From Rhizobacter koreensis (GTDB taxonomy: Bacteria > Pseudomonadota > Gammaproteobacteria > Burkholderiales > Burkholderiaceae_C): a stretch of 64,000 nucleotides of DNA. Position numbers and translations under genes: made by a program. The stretch spans positions 478,925 to 542,924 of the forward strand of contig NZ_JABWMJ010000003.1 in assembly GCF_013366375.1 (NCBI RefSeq), written 5' to 3'. This document shows, one piece after another, positions 26,721-34,935 of the stretch. The notes under the pieces are model-generated. The model searched no databases, was not told where the DNA came from, and saw only the letters and a program-made list of their open reading frames with translations. Position 1 is the first letter of the stretch, and each line of letters starts with the position of its first letter.

Positions 26721-27257
26721 ATGCGCACCAAGAGCATCCTCACCGAACAGAAGCAGATCGCCCGCGCCGTCGCGCTGATCCAGCTCGGCGCCCGTCTGCA
26801 GGTCCTCGAGTCGGAAACCGACCTGTCGTACGAGCGCCTGCTGCGCCTCTACAAGGAAGTGGCCGGCAAGTCGCCGAGCAAGGGCCAGCTCCCGTTCTCG
26901 ACCGACTGGTTCATGACCTGGCAGCCGAACATCCACGCGTCGCTGTTCCTCAACATCCACGAGTACCTGAACAAGGTCGCCGAGATGGACGAGATCGACA
27001 CCGTCATCAAGGCCTACCAGCTCTACCAGGAGCAGACCACCGCGCAGGGCCTGGAGTCGCTGCTCTCGGTGACGCGTGCCTGGCGCCTCGTGAAGTTCGT
27101 CGACAACGGCATGCTCACGATGACCAAGTGCTCGACCTGCGGCGGTCACTTCGTCACCCACCCGCACGAGATCGCCAAGCACTACCAGTGCGGCCTGTGC
27201 AACCCGCCGGCGCGTGCCGGCAAGGGCAAGGCGCAAGGCGCGATCCAGCTGCACTAG
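26721..27257 (+). CDS. flhC: Flagellar master regulator subunit FlhC
   Basis: A 178-residue zinc-binding activator subunit. Four cysteines at residues 137, 140, 157 and 160 (CSTC...CGLC) match the zinc site of FlhC. The N-terminal part SILTEQKQIARAVALIQLGA and the LYKEVAGKSPSKGQLPFSTD block are diagnostic. With FlhD it activates class II flagellar operons via sigma-70. A strong terminator lies 137 bp downstream, closing the operon before motA. Confidence 0.97.
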   Translation: MRTKSILTEQKQIARAVALIQLGARLQVLESETDLSYERLLRLYKEVAGKSPSKGQLPFSTDWFMTWQPNIHASLFLNIHEYLNKVAEMDEIDTVIKAYQLYQEQTTAQGLESLLSVTRAWRLVKFVDNGMLTMTKCSTCGGHFVTHPHEIAKHYQCGLCNPPARAGKGKAQGAIQLH

Positions 27258-27393
27258 TTCACGTTTCAGGCCGCGGGAAGGCGCGGGCGGCGGGCGCCCC
27301 CTCAACTTTTCACGACACGCGGCCGACAACCGGTTTTCTCCCGTTCGATTGTTTTCTTGCTTGTCTCCTCCGGCACATTCGATGTGTCTTGAC

Positions 27394-27421
27394 GCGGGTC
27401 CCTCGGGACCCGCTTTTTTTT
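27394..27421 (+). terminator. Rho-independent terminator of flhDC
   Basis: GCGGGTCC and GGACCCGC form a perfect 8-bp stem around a short loop (27394-27413), followed by eight T residues (27414-27421). It separates flhDC from the sigma-28-driven motAB operon. Confidence 0.95.
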
Positions 27422-27469
27422 GCCCGTCTTTCCGGCCGCTGTTCGGCGGCTGCGGACCTCGACGCCCGC

Positions 27470-27497
27470 TCAAGTGGCCGGCCACGGCGACCGATAA
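27470..27497 (+). promoter_or_regulatory. Sigma-28 promoter of motAB
   Basis: TCAAGTGG, 12 bases, ACCGATAA on the plus strand, 57 bp before the motA ATG and just after the flhDC terminator. Position, strand and sequence all fit a late flagellar promoter. Confidence 0.78.
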
Positions 27498-27554
27498 ATC
27501 GCCCATCAGGTCGGTCGCGCTCGAGCAACCGGCTGCAGACGGAACCTCCTCACC

Positions 27555-28415
27555 ATGTTCGTTCTCATCGGCTACGCAGTCGCCCTCGGCTGCATCTTCG
27601 GCGCCTACATCCTGCACGGCGGCAACATGGGCGTGATCATCCACGCGCTCCCGACCGAGCTGATGGCGATCCTCGGTGGCGCGCTCGGCGCCTTCGTGGT
27701 CAACAACCAGCCGAAGGTGCTGAAGGCGACGCTCGGCGCGCTGCCGGGCCTCCTGAAAGGCTCGAAGTACTCGAAGGCGCGCTACATGGAGCTGATGGCG
27801 CTGCTCTACGACCTGCTGCAGAAGGCGCGCAAGGAAGGCCTGATGTCGATCGAGAAGGACGTCGAGGACCCGCAGTCGTCGCCGACGTTCCAGAAGTACA
27901 CGACCGTGGGCTCGGACCACCACGTGGTCGAGTTCATCACCGACTACCTGCGGATGATGGTCTCGGGCAACCTCAACGCGCACGAGATCGAGAGCCTGAT
28001 GGACAGCGAGATCGAGACCCACCACCACGAGGCGCACGCGCCGGTGTCGGCGATCGCGCGACTGGCGGGTGCGCTGCCGGCGTTCGGCATCGTCGCGGCG
28101 GTGCTCGGCGTGGTCAACACCATGGGCTCGGTGGGTCAGCCGCCGGCCATCCTCGGCGGCATGATCGGCTCGGCGCTGGTCGGAACTTTCCTCGGCATCC
28201 TGATGGCCTACGGCGTCGTCGAGCCGCTCGGGGGCCTTCTGGAGCAGAAGGTGGACGAAGGCTCGAAGGAGCTGCAGTGCATCAAGACCACGCTGCTCGC
28301 CAGCATGCAGGGCTACGCCCCGCAGGTCGCGGTCGAGTTCGGCCGCAAGGTCCTGTACTCGAAGGACCGCCCGACGTTCACCGAGCTCGAAGGGCACGTG
28401 AAGGGCAAGAAGTGA
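27555..28415 (+). CDS. motA: Flagellar stator protein MotA
   Basis: A 286-residue membrane protein with four hydrophobic segments. It begins MFVLIGYAVALGCIFGAYIL and contains GAFVVNNQPKVLKATLGALP, then a large cytoplasmic loop with the charged residues that contact FliG, and the third and fourth helices (ALPAFGIVAAVLGVVNTMGS; IGSALVGTFLGILMAYGVVE). With MotB it forms the proton-driven stator. It is under a sigma-28 promoter. Unusually, a 305-bp gap with two structured repeats separates it from motB, where the usual spacing is a few bases. Confidence 0.98.
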   Translation: MFVLIGYAVALGCIFGAYILHGGNMGVIIHALPTELMAILGGALGAFVVNNQPKVLKATLGALPGLLKGSKYSKARYMELMALLYDLLQKARKEGLMSIEKDVEDPQSSPTFQKYTTVGSDHHVVEFITDYLRMMVSGNLNAHEIESLMDSEIETHHHEAHAPVSAIARLAGALPAFGIVAAVLGVVNTMGSVGQPPAILGGMIGSALVGTFLGILMAYGVVEPLGGLLEQKVDEGSKELQCIKTTLLASMQGYAPQVAVEFGRKVLYSKDRPTFTELEGHVKGKK

Positions 28416-28439
28416 GGTTCGGCGTGCATTCATCGCACC

Positions 28440-28549
28440 GGGATCGCCGCGGCAGGGCATTGGGCTCCGCTCATGTCCCCCGGGCCGAGGCTGCGCCTCG
28501 GCCCTCCTCCTTAACTTCGCTGCGCCCAACGCCCTACCACGTCGATCCC
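28440..28549 (-). repeat. Structured intergenic repeat, copy 1 (minus orientation)
   Basis: Two arms of about 31 nt (28440-28470 and 28519-28549) are complementary with a few mismatches. On the minus strand half of these become G-U pairs, so the fold is better in that direction. Inside is a perfect 9-bp hairpin (28482-28490 with 28496-28504). Between arm and hairpin are two unpaired strings, on the minus strand GAAGTTAAGGAGGA and GGGGGACATGA, which recur in copy 2. The copy is 110 bp and non-coding. Confidence 0.7.
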
Positions 28550-28571
28550 TCAGAGGCGTCACCGCACGCCT

Positions 28572-28682
28572 CGGAGGCGGGCGGTGGGTGGCCGATTTCC
28601 GGAAGTAAAGGGGGAGGCGAGGCCCACTTGTGGGGCTCGCCGGAGGACATGGAGGAAATCGGCTACCCGCCGCCCGCCTCCG
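28572..28682 (+). repeat. Structured intergenic repeat, copy 2 (plus orientation)
   Basis: Arms of 29 nt (28572-28600 and 28654-28682) pair over their full length, with two G-U pairs in the plus-strand RNA. An inner hairpin (28616-28625 with 28632-28641) has one mismatch. The unpaired strings GAAGTAAAGGGGGA and GGAGGACATGGA match copy 1. Arm sequence differs completely from copy 1, yet total length (111 bp) and layout are the same. Confidence 0.75.
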
Positions 28683-28720
28683 CCTCTGCCACCAGCGCGC
28701 AAGCGAGGAGCCGATAGGTC

Positions 28721-29653
28721 ATGGCCGGCGATTCCAAGAAGCTCCAGCCGATCATCATCAAGCGCGTCAAGAAGGGCGGCCATGGTCACCATGGCGGCGC
28801 CTGGAAGATCGCGTATGCCGACTTCGTGACGGCGATGATGGCGTTCTTCCTGCTGATGTGGCTGCTCGGCTCGACGACCGAGGGCGACAAGAAGGGCATC
28901 GCCGACTTCTTCAATGCGCCGCTCAAGGTGTCGCTGCTCGGCGGCAGCGGCTCGGGCGACTCGTCGCACGTCATCCGCGGCGGCGGCACCGATCTCTCGC
29001 GCAGCACCGGCCAGGTGAAGAACGGCGAGGTGCCGTCGACCCGCAAGATCATCAACCTCAAGTCGCTGAAGGAAGAGCAGCGGCGCGCCGAGATGGAGCG
29101 GCTCGAGGCGCTCAAGGAGCGCGTGCGCGACGCGATCGGCAAGTCGCCCAAGCTCGCGACGCTCGAATCGCAGATCCGGCTCGACATGACGCCCGACGGG
29201 CTGCGCATCCAGATCGTCGACGACCAGAACCGGCCGATGTTCGACAGCGGCAGCGCGATCGTAAAGCCCTACATGCGCGAGCTCCTGCGCGACATCGGCG
29301 AGGTGCTGATCGAGGTGCCCAACCGCATCACGCTCGAGGGCCACACCGACGCGCAACCGTTCGGCAACGGGCCGCTCGGCTACAGCAACTGGGAGCTCTC
29401 GAGCGATCGCGCCAACGCCTCGCGCCGCGAGCTGATCGCCGGCGGGCTGCCCGCCGAGCGCATGCTGCTGGTGCAGGGGCTCGCGTCGAGCCTGCTGTTC
29501 GAACCGAACGATCCCACGAGCCCGATCAACCGGCGCATCAGCATCATCGTGATGAACCGCGAGGCCGAGGACCGGCTGCTGCGGCCGCTCTCGGTGACGC
29601 CCGACGGCGCAACCACCGAGCCGGCGGCGCTGATCCGCACCTCGACGCGCTGA
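28721..29653 (+). CDS. motB: Flagellar stator protein MotB
   Basis: A 310-residue stator partner of MotA. After a basic N-terminus (PIIIKRVKKGGHGHHGGAWK) comes the single transmembrane helix with the proton-carrying aspartate, AYADFVTAMMAFFLLMWLLG (here IAYADFV). The C-terminal OmpA-like peptidoglycan-binding domain shows ITLEGHTDAQPFGNGPLGYS and NRRISIIVMNREAE. It anchors the stator to the wall. Start ATG at 28721. Confidence 0.97.
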   Translation: MAGDSKKLQPIIIKRVKKGGHGHHGGAWKIAYADFVTAMMAFFLLMWLLGSTTEGDKKGIADFFNAPLKVSLLGGSGSGDSSHVIRGGGTDLSRSTGQVKNGEVPSTRKIINLKSLKEEQRRAEMERLEALKERVRDAIGKSPKLATLESQIRLDMTPDGLRIQIVDDQNRPMFDSGSAIVKPYMRELLRDIGEVLIEVPNRITLEGHTDAQPFGNGPLGYSNWELSSDRANASRRELIAGGLPAERMLLVQGLASSLLFEPNDPTSPINRRISIIVMNREAEDRLLRPLSVTPDGATTEPAALIRTSTR

Positions 29654-29755
29654 TCCCGGAGCGGCGCGGGAGCGCCGCCGTCGCCCAGGCCGCCTCGTGC
29701 GGCCGCATCGGCGGTCCGGCGCCGAACAGGCCGGTCTTCCCGGCGCTTATCCGGC

Positions 29756-29782
29756 TCAAGTTTCCGGCCCGAACTCGAACAA
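29756..29782 (+). promoter_or_regulatory. Possible degenerate sigma-28-like site before flhB
   Basis: TCAAGTTT is followed after 11 bases by TCGAACAA, which shares only four of eight positions with GCCGATAA. The -35 word is excellent and lies 47 bp before flhB, but the -10 is poor. Listed as a weak candidate. Confidence 0.3.
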
Positions 29783-29809
29783 TGGCGATGCGCCCCGCTG
29801 CGCGTCGCC

Positions 29810-30994
29810 ATGTCCGAATCTTCCTCCCAAGACCGCCAGTTACCGGCGTCACAACGCAAGCTCGACAAGGCGCGCGAGGACGGCCAGGTCGCGCGCTCGC
29901 GCGACCTCGGGCACTTCGTTGCGGTCGCTGTCGGCGGCGTGGTGCTGGTCGCGGTGCTGCCGACGATCGCGGCGGCGCTCAAGCGGTTTCTGATGCAGGC
30001 GCTGCACTTCGACCGTGCCGCGGTCCACGACCCGGGCTTCATGGCCGACCGCCTGCTCGACAGCACGCTCGCGCTGCTCGCGGTGGTGCTGCCGTTCGGC
30101 GTCGCGATGGCGATCGCGGCGATCGCCGCGGGCCTCGCGATCGGCGGCTGGACCTGGACCTTCAAGCCGATGATGCCGAACCTCGGCACCCTCAACCCGC
30201 TCGCCGGCATCGGCCGCCTGGTCTCGACGAAGCAGATGGTCGACGCGCTCAAGGCGACGGTGCTCACGCTGATCGTCGGCTCGATCGGCGGCTTCTATCT
30301 CAAGAGCCACATCGACGCGTTCGCGGGCGTGCTCGCGATGCCGCTGCCGGCGGCGATCGGCAGTGCCGCCGACACGCTGCTCGGCGGCATGGCGCTGCCT
30401 CTCATCGCGCTCGGCCTCTTCGCGCTCGCCGACGCGCCGCTGCAGAAGTGGCTGCACGCGAACAAGCTCAAGATGAGCCACCAGGAAGTCAAGCAGGAGC
30501 ACAAGGAGCTCGAGGGCAACGCCGAGGTCAAGTCGAAGGTGCGCGCGCGCATGCGCGAGATGAGCAAGAAACGCATGATGGCCGCGGTTCCGCAGGCCGA
30601 CCTGGTCGTCATGAACCCGACCCACTACGCGGTCGCGCTGAAGTACGAGGACGGCTCGATGGCCGCGCCGAAGGTGGTCGCCAAGGGCGCCGACCTGCTG
30701 GCGATGAAGATTCGCGACCTCGCCAAGGCGTCCGAGGTTCCGGTGCTGCAGGCGCCGGCGCTCGCGCGGGCGCTCTACGCCCACGCCGAGCTCGACAAGG
30801 AGATCCCGGCGGCGCTGTTCGCGGCGGTCGCCCAGGTGCTCGCCTACGTCTACCAGCTGCGCGCCGCGCTTGCCGGCCGCGTGCCGATGCCGGGCGAGCT
30901 GCCCGAGCTCGAGGTGCCGCGCGAGCTCGACCCGCACGCCAGCCCCAAGAAGGGCCCGCCGGTCGACGACCCGTTCCACGAGGCTGACCGATGA
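29810..30994 (+). CDS. flhB: Flagellar export switch protein FlhB
   Basis: A 394-residue membrane protein of the export gate. The N-terminus SQDRQLPASQRKLDKAREDG and four hydrophobic segments are followed by a cytoplasmic domain with the self-cleavage motif NPTH at residues 269-272. Cleavage there changes export specificity from rod/hook to filament proteins when FliK signals. The C-terminal tail has extra acidic and proline residues. The stop overlaps flhA (ATGA), so the two are coupled. Confidence 0.98.
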   Translation: MSESSSQDRQLPASQRKLDKAREDGQVARSRDLGHFVAVAVGGVVLVAVLPTIAAALKRFLMQALHFDRAAVHDPGFMADRLLDSTLALLAVVLPFGVAMAIAAIAAGLAIGGWTWTFKPMMPNLGTLNPLAGIGRLVSTKQMVDALKATVLTLIVGSIGGFYLKSHIDAFAGVLAMPLPAAIGSAADTLLGGMALPLIALGLFALADAPLQKWLHANKLKMSHQEVKQEHKELEGNAEVKSKVRARMREMSKKRMMAAVPQADLVVMNPTHYAVALKYEDGSMAAPKVVAKGADLLAMKIRDLAKASEVPVLQAPALARALYAHAELDKEIPAALFAAVAQVLAYVYQLRAALAGRVPMPGELPELEVPRELDPHASPKKGPPVDDPFHEADR

Positions 30995-33075
30995 ACCCGA
31001 TGCTGCAGCGCATCCAGGGCCTGCTGGGCCCGAACGCGAAGTCGATCCGCGCGCTGATGGCGCCGCTCGTCGTCGTGATGATCCTCGCGATGATGGTGCT
31101 GCCGCTGCCGCCGTTCGCGCTCGACCTGCTGTTCACCTTCAACATCGCGATGGCGCTGATGGTAATGATGGTCGCGGCGTACATGGTGCGGCCGCTCGAC
31201 TTCGCCGCGTTCCCCGCGGTGATCCTGCTGACCACGCTGCTGCGCCTGTCGCTCAACGTGGCCTCGACGCGCGTCGTGCTGCTCGAGGGCCACACCGGCG
31301 CCGGTGCCGCCGGCGCGGTGATCGAGTCGTTCGGCCACTTCCTGATCGGCGGCAACTTCGCGGTCGGCCTGATCGTGTTCGCGATCCTCGTCGTCATCAA
31401 CTTCGTCGTGGTGACCAAGGGCGCCGAGCGCATCGCCGAGGTGGGCGCGCGCTTCACGCTCGACGCGATGCCCGGCAAGCAGATGGCGATCGACGCCGAC
31501 ATGAACGCCGGCCTCATCGACGAGAAGGAAGCCAAGCGCCGGCGCGCCGAGGTCGGCGACGAGGCCGAGTTCTTCGGGTCGATGGACGGTGCCAGCAAGT
31601 ACGTGCGCGGCGACGCCATGGCGGGCCTGCTGATCCTCTTCATCAACATCATCGGCGGCTTCGTGATCGGCGTGCTGCAGCACGACCTCAGCGCCTCGCA
31701 GGCCGCCAACAGCTACATCCTGCTCGCGGTCGGCGACGCGCTGGTCGCCCAGGTGCCGGCGCTGCTGATCTCGGTGGCGGCGGCGATGGTGGTCTCGCGC
31801 GTCGGCAAGGACACCGACGTCGGCAGCCAGATCGGCAAGCAGGTGTTCTCGTCGCCGCGCTCGCTGGCGATCACCGCCGGCGTGCTGATCGCGCTCGGCC
31901 TGATCCCCGGCATGCCGCACCTCGTGTTCCTGGCGGTGGGCGGCGCGATGGGCTACGCCGCCTGGAGCGCGAAGAAGCGCGCCGAGGCCGCCAAGGTTGC
32001 GCCGCCGCCGCCCGCGCCGGTCGTCGAGCCGAATGCCGAGGCGAGCTGGGACGACCTGCAGCCGGTCGACACGCTCGGCCTCGAGGTCGGCTACCGCCTG
32101 ATCGCGCTGGTCGACAAGGCGCGCGAAGGCGACCTGCTGGCGCGCATCAAGGGCGTGCGCCGCAAGTTCGCGCAGGACGTCGGCTTCCTGCCGCCGCCGG
32201 TGCACATTCGCGACAACCTCGAGCTCAAGCCGAGCGGCTACCGCATCACGCTGCGCGGCGCGGTGGTCGGCGAAGGCGACGCCTATCCGGGCATGCTGCT
32301 CGCGATCAACCCCGGAGGGGCGTCGATGCAGCTGATCGGCACCTCGACCACCGATCCGGCGTTCGGCCTGCCGGCGGTGTGGATCGAGGAAGGGCAGCGC
32401 GAGAGCGCACAGATGGCCGGATTTACGGTCGTTGATTGCTCGACCGTCGTGGCGACCCATCTCTCACACTTGATGCAGCTCCATGCGGCCCGTTTGCTCG
32501 GCCGCGTCGAGACCCAGCAGCTCGTCGAACACGTGACGAAGCTGGCCCCCAAGCTGATCGAGGACGTGGTTCCCAAGATGGTCGGTATCGCCGCGTTGCA
32601 AAAGGTGCTGCAGTTGCTGCTCGAGGAAGGTGTCCACATCCGCGACATGCGCTCGATCGTCGAGTGCCTGGCCGAGCATGCGGCGACGGTCACCGACCCG
32701 TCCGAGCTGGCGCGCCGCATCCGCGTGCACCTGGCGCCCTCGATCGTCCAGGAGATCTACGGGCCGGTGAAGGAGCTCGACGTGATCGCCCTCGAGCCCG
32801 AGCTCGAGCGGCTGGTCACGCAGGCCTTCAACTCGCCGCACGGCGCGGCGCTCGACCCGGGCGTCGCCGACGTGCTGGCGCGCAGCGCCGCCGACTCCTC
32901 CAAGCGTCAGGAAGACCTCGGCCACCCCGCGTGCCTGCTGGTCCCGGACGCGATCCGCGCGCCGATGGCGCGCCTCCTCAAGCGCGCCGCACCGCGCCTG
33001 AAGGTCCTCTCGCACAGCGAGATCCCCGAGACCCACTCGATCCGCATCGGCTCGATCATCGGAGCGAATCCATGA
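30991..33075 (+). CDS. flhA: Flagellar export gate protein FlhA
   Basis: A 694-residue protein with eight predicted N-terminal membrane helices and a large cytoplasmic domain. The FlhA signature AERIAEVGARFTLDAMPGKQ MAIDADMNAG (around residues 148-177) is present. The C-terminal domain docks chaperone-substrate complexes and ends GSIIGANP. It forms the nonameric ring of the type III export gate. It overlaps flhB by 4 bp and its stop overlaps a small ORF leading to flhF. Confidence 0.98.
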   Translation: MNPMLQRIQGLLGPNAKSIRALMAPLVVVMILAMMVLPLPPFALDLLFTFNIAMALMVMMVAAYMVRPLDFAAFPAVILLTTLLRLSLNVASTRVVLLEGHTGAGAAGAVIESFGHFLIGGNFAVGLIVFAILVVINFVVVTKGAERIAEVGARFTLDAMPGKQMAIDADMNAGLIDEKEAKRRRAEVGDEAEFFGSMDGASKYVRGDAMAGLLILFINIIGGFVIGVLQHDLSASQAANSYILLAVGDALVAQVPALLISVAAAMVVSRVGKDTDVGSQIGKQVFSSPRSLAITAGVLIALGLIPGMPHLVFLAVGGAMGYAAWSAKKRAEAAKVAPPPPAPVVEPNAEASWDDLQPVDTLGLEVGYRLIALVDKAREGDLLARIKGVRRKFAQDVGFLPPPVHIRDNLELKPSGYRITLRGAVVGEGDAYPGMLLAINPGGASMQLIGTSTTDPAFGLPAVWIEEGQRESAQMAGFTVVDCSTVVATHLSHLMQLHAARLLGRVETQQLVEHVTKLAPKLIEDVVPKMVGIAALQKVLQLLLEEGVHIRDMRSIVECLAEHAATVTDPSELARRIRVHLAPSIVQEIYGPVKELDVIALEPELERLVTQAFNSPHGAALDPGVADVLARSAADSSKRQEDLGHPACLLVPDAIRAPMARLLKRAAPRLKVLSHSEIPETHSIRIGSIIGANP

Positions 33076-33143
33076 CCCACGTTTCGCAACAACGTCCGCA
33101 CCCCCTCGGCGGGGCCGCCATGGCTGAAGGAGCGTCGGCATGA
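33072..33143 (+). CDS. Possible 23-residue coupling peptide between flhA and flhF
   Basis: A 23-codon frame starts in ATGA overlapping the flhA stop and ends in TGA overlapping the flhF ATG (ATGA again), so it joins the two genes end to end. The peptide (MTHVSQQRPH..., ending MAEGASA) resembles nothing I know. The AAGGAG ribosome site for flhF lies inside it. It may be only a translational bridge, or chance. Confidence 0.3.
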   Translation: MTHVSQQRPHPLGGAAMAEGASA

Positions 33144-34897
33144 ACCTCAAGCGATTCAGCGCCAAGTCGACGCGCGACGCGATGGCGCTGGTGCGCCAGG
33201 AGTTCGGCGACGACGCCGTCGTGCTGTCGAACAAGCCGCTGGCCGGCGGCGGCGTCGAGATCGTCGCGATGGCGCCGGAAGGCCTGCGCGACATCGAGCG
33301 CATGGCCGGCACGCTGACCCCGACCAGCGCCGAGCCGGCGGCACCGGCTGCCGCACCCGTTGCGGCGCCGAGCCCACAGCCGCGCACGCCGGCGGCGCTC
33401 GCTGCCGAAGCCCTGAAGGCGAACCCGTCGCGCAGCGAGGCGTTCGCCGCCCGCGTCGCGCGCACGGAGCCGCCGTCGATGGGCGCGCCCGAAGCGGCGG
33501 CGCCGAGCGTCGACGAGGACGTCTCCAAACTCGAGATGAGCACGCTGTCGTTCCAGGATTACGTGCGGACCCGCATGCTGAAGCGGCGCCAGGCTGCGCT
33601 GAACCCGAATGCCCGCAGCGCCGAGCCCGCACCGGCAGCGCCGGCCGCGCCGGCCGCCAAGCCGCTGCGCGCGGTGGTCGCCGACGCGGTCGAGCCGGCG
33701 GCCGAGGCATCGCCGCAGGCCCTGCTGCAGTCGGCGCTCCGCAGCGTCGACGCCGCGGCCGAGACCGGCAGCGCACTCGAGCAGCGCATGAGCGAGCGCA
33801 GCGCGCCCCACACGCCGGCCGCGCACGTGATGCTGCGCGACATCGTGCCGTCGGCCGACCAGATCCAGCTCGGCCCCAAGCTCGCCGACGAGCTGCCGCC
33901 GCTGGCGCCGCAGCCTGCCGGCGCGCCGTTCGCCGCGCCCGCGCCGTCGCGCCTGGACCAGTCGGAGATGATCAACGAGCTGCGTTCGATGCGCGGCCTC
34001 ATCGAGGAGCGCTTCGGCGCCCTCGCGTTCATGGAGAAGCTCCAGCGCCAGCCGGCGCAGGCGCGCCTCACGCAGAAGCTCCTCGACTGCGGCTTCTCGC
34101 CCGCGCTGATCCGCAAGATCGCCGAAGGCATGCCGGCCGAGATCAGCGACGAGTCGAGCTGGGTCGCCGGCATCCTCGAGCGCAACCTGCTGACCGGCGA
34201 GCACGAGAGCGCGCTCGAGGACCAGGGCGGCGTCTACGCATTGGTCGGACCGACCGGTGTCGGCAAGACCACCAGCACCGCCAAGATCGCGGCCGCGTTC
34301 GCCACCAAGTACGGCGCCGCCAACCTCGGCCTCATCACGCTCGACGCCTATCGCGTCGGTGCCCACGAGCAGCTGCGCGCCTACGGCCGCATCCTCGGCG
34401 TGCCGGTGCACACCGCGCACGACCGCGCCTCGCTCGAGGACCTGCTCGAGCTGCTCGCCGGCAAGAAGATGGTGCTGATCGACACCGCCGGCATGGCGCA
34501 GCGCGACAGCCGGACCCGCGAGCTGCTCGACATGCTCACGCACCGCTCGATCCAGAAGCTGCTGGTGCTGAACGCCGCGTCGCAGGGCGAGACGATCGAG
34601 GACGTGCTGGTCGCGTATCGCGCCGCGGCGTGCCGCGCGGTCGTGCTGTCCAAGCTCGACGAGGCGGTCAAGCTCGGCCCGGCACTCGACGCCCTGATCC
34701 GCCACAAGGCGCGTGTCGTCGGCGTCGCCAACGGTCAGCGCGTGCCGGAAGACTGGCACCGCCTGTCCGCCAACGCGCTGGTGCAGCGCGCGCTGCGCGG
34801 CGGCGGCGGCAGCGCCTATCGCCTCGACGCCAGCGACGTCAACCTGATCTTCGCGGCGCCGCGCCCGACCGAGCCGGCCGGCGCGTTCGGCGGCTGA
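33140..34897 (+). CDS. flhF: Flagellar positioning GTPase FlhF (SRP-like)
   Basis: A 585-residue SRP-type GTPase. The N-terminal B domain begins MNLKRFSAKSTRDAMALVRQ and is followed by a long Ala/Pro-rich linker (about residues 60-270) with coiled-coil helices. The C-terminal NG domain has the P-loop GPTGVGKTTSTAKIAAAFA (about 370-388), TLDAYRVGAHEQLRAYGRIL and the G3/G4 region VLIDTAGMAQRDSR. FlhF sets the site of flagellar assembly. It lies between flhA and the FlhG-like gene, as usual. Confidence 0.96.
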   Translation: MNLKRFSAKSTRDAMALVRQEFGDDAVVLSNKPLAGGGVEIVAMAPEGLRDIERMAGTLTPTSAEPAAPAAAPVAAPSPQPRTPAALAAEALKANPSRSEAFAARVARTEPPSMGAPEAAAPSVDEDVSKLEMSTLSFQDYVRTRMLKRRQAALNPNARSAEPAPAAPAAPAAKPLRAVVADAVEPAAEASPQALLQSALRSVDAAAETGSALEQRMSERSAPHTPAAHVMLRDIVPSADQIQLGPKLADELPPLAPQPAGAPFAAPAPSRLDQSEMINELRSMRGLIEERFGALAFMEKLQRQPAQARLTQKLLDCGFSPALIRKIAEGMPAEISDESSWVAGILERNLLTGEHESALEDQGGVYALVGPTGVGKTTSTAKIAAAFATKYGAANLGLITLDAYRVGAHEQLRAYGRILGVPVHTAHDRASLEDLLELLAGKKMVLIDTAGMAQRDSRTRELLDMLTHRSIQKLLVLNAASQGETIEDVLVAYRAAACRAVVLSKLDEAVKLGPALDALIRHKARVVGVANGQRVPEDWHRLSANALVQRALRGGGGSAYRLDASDVNLIFAAPRPTEPAGAFGG

Positions 34898-34935
34898 GCG
34901 ATCGCCGTCATCACGAGCTTCGTTTCCCGCTTCGC

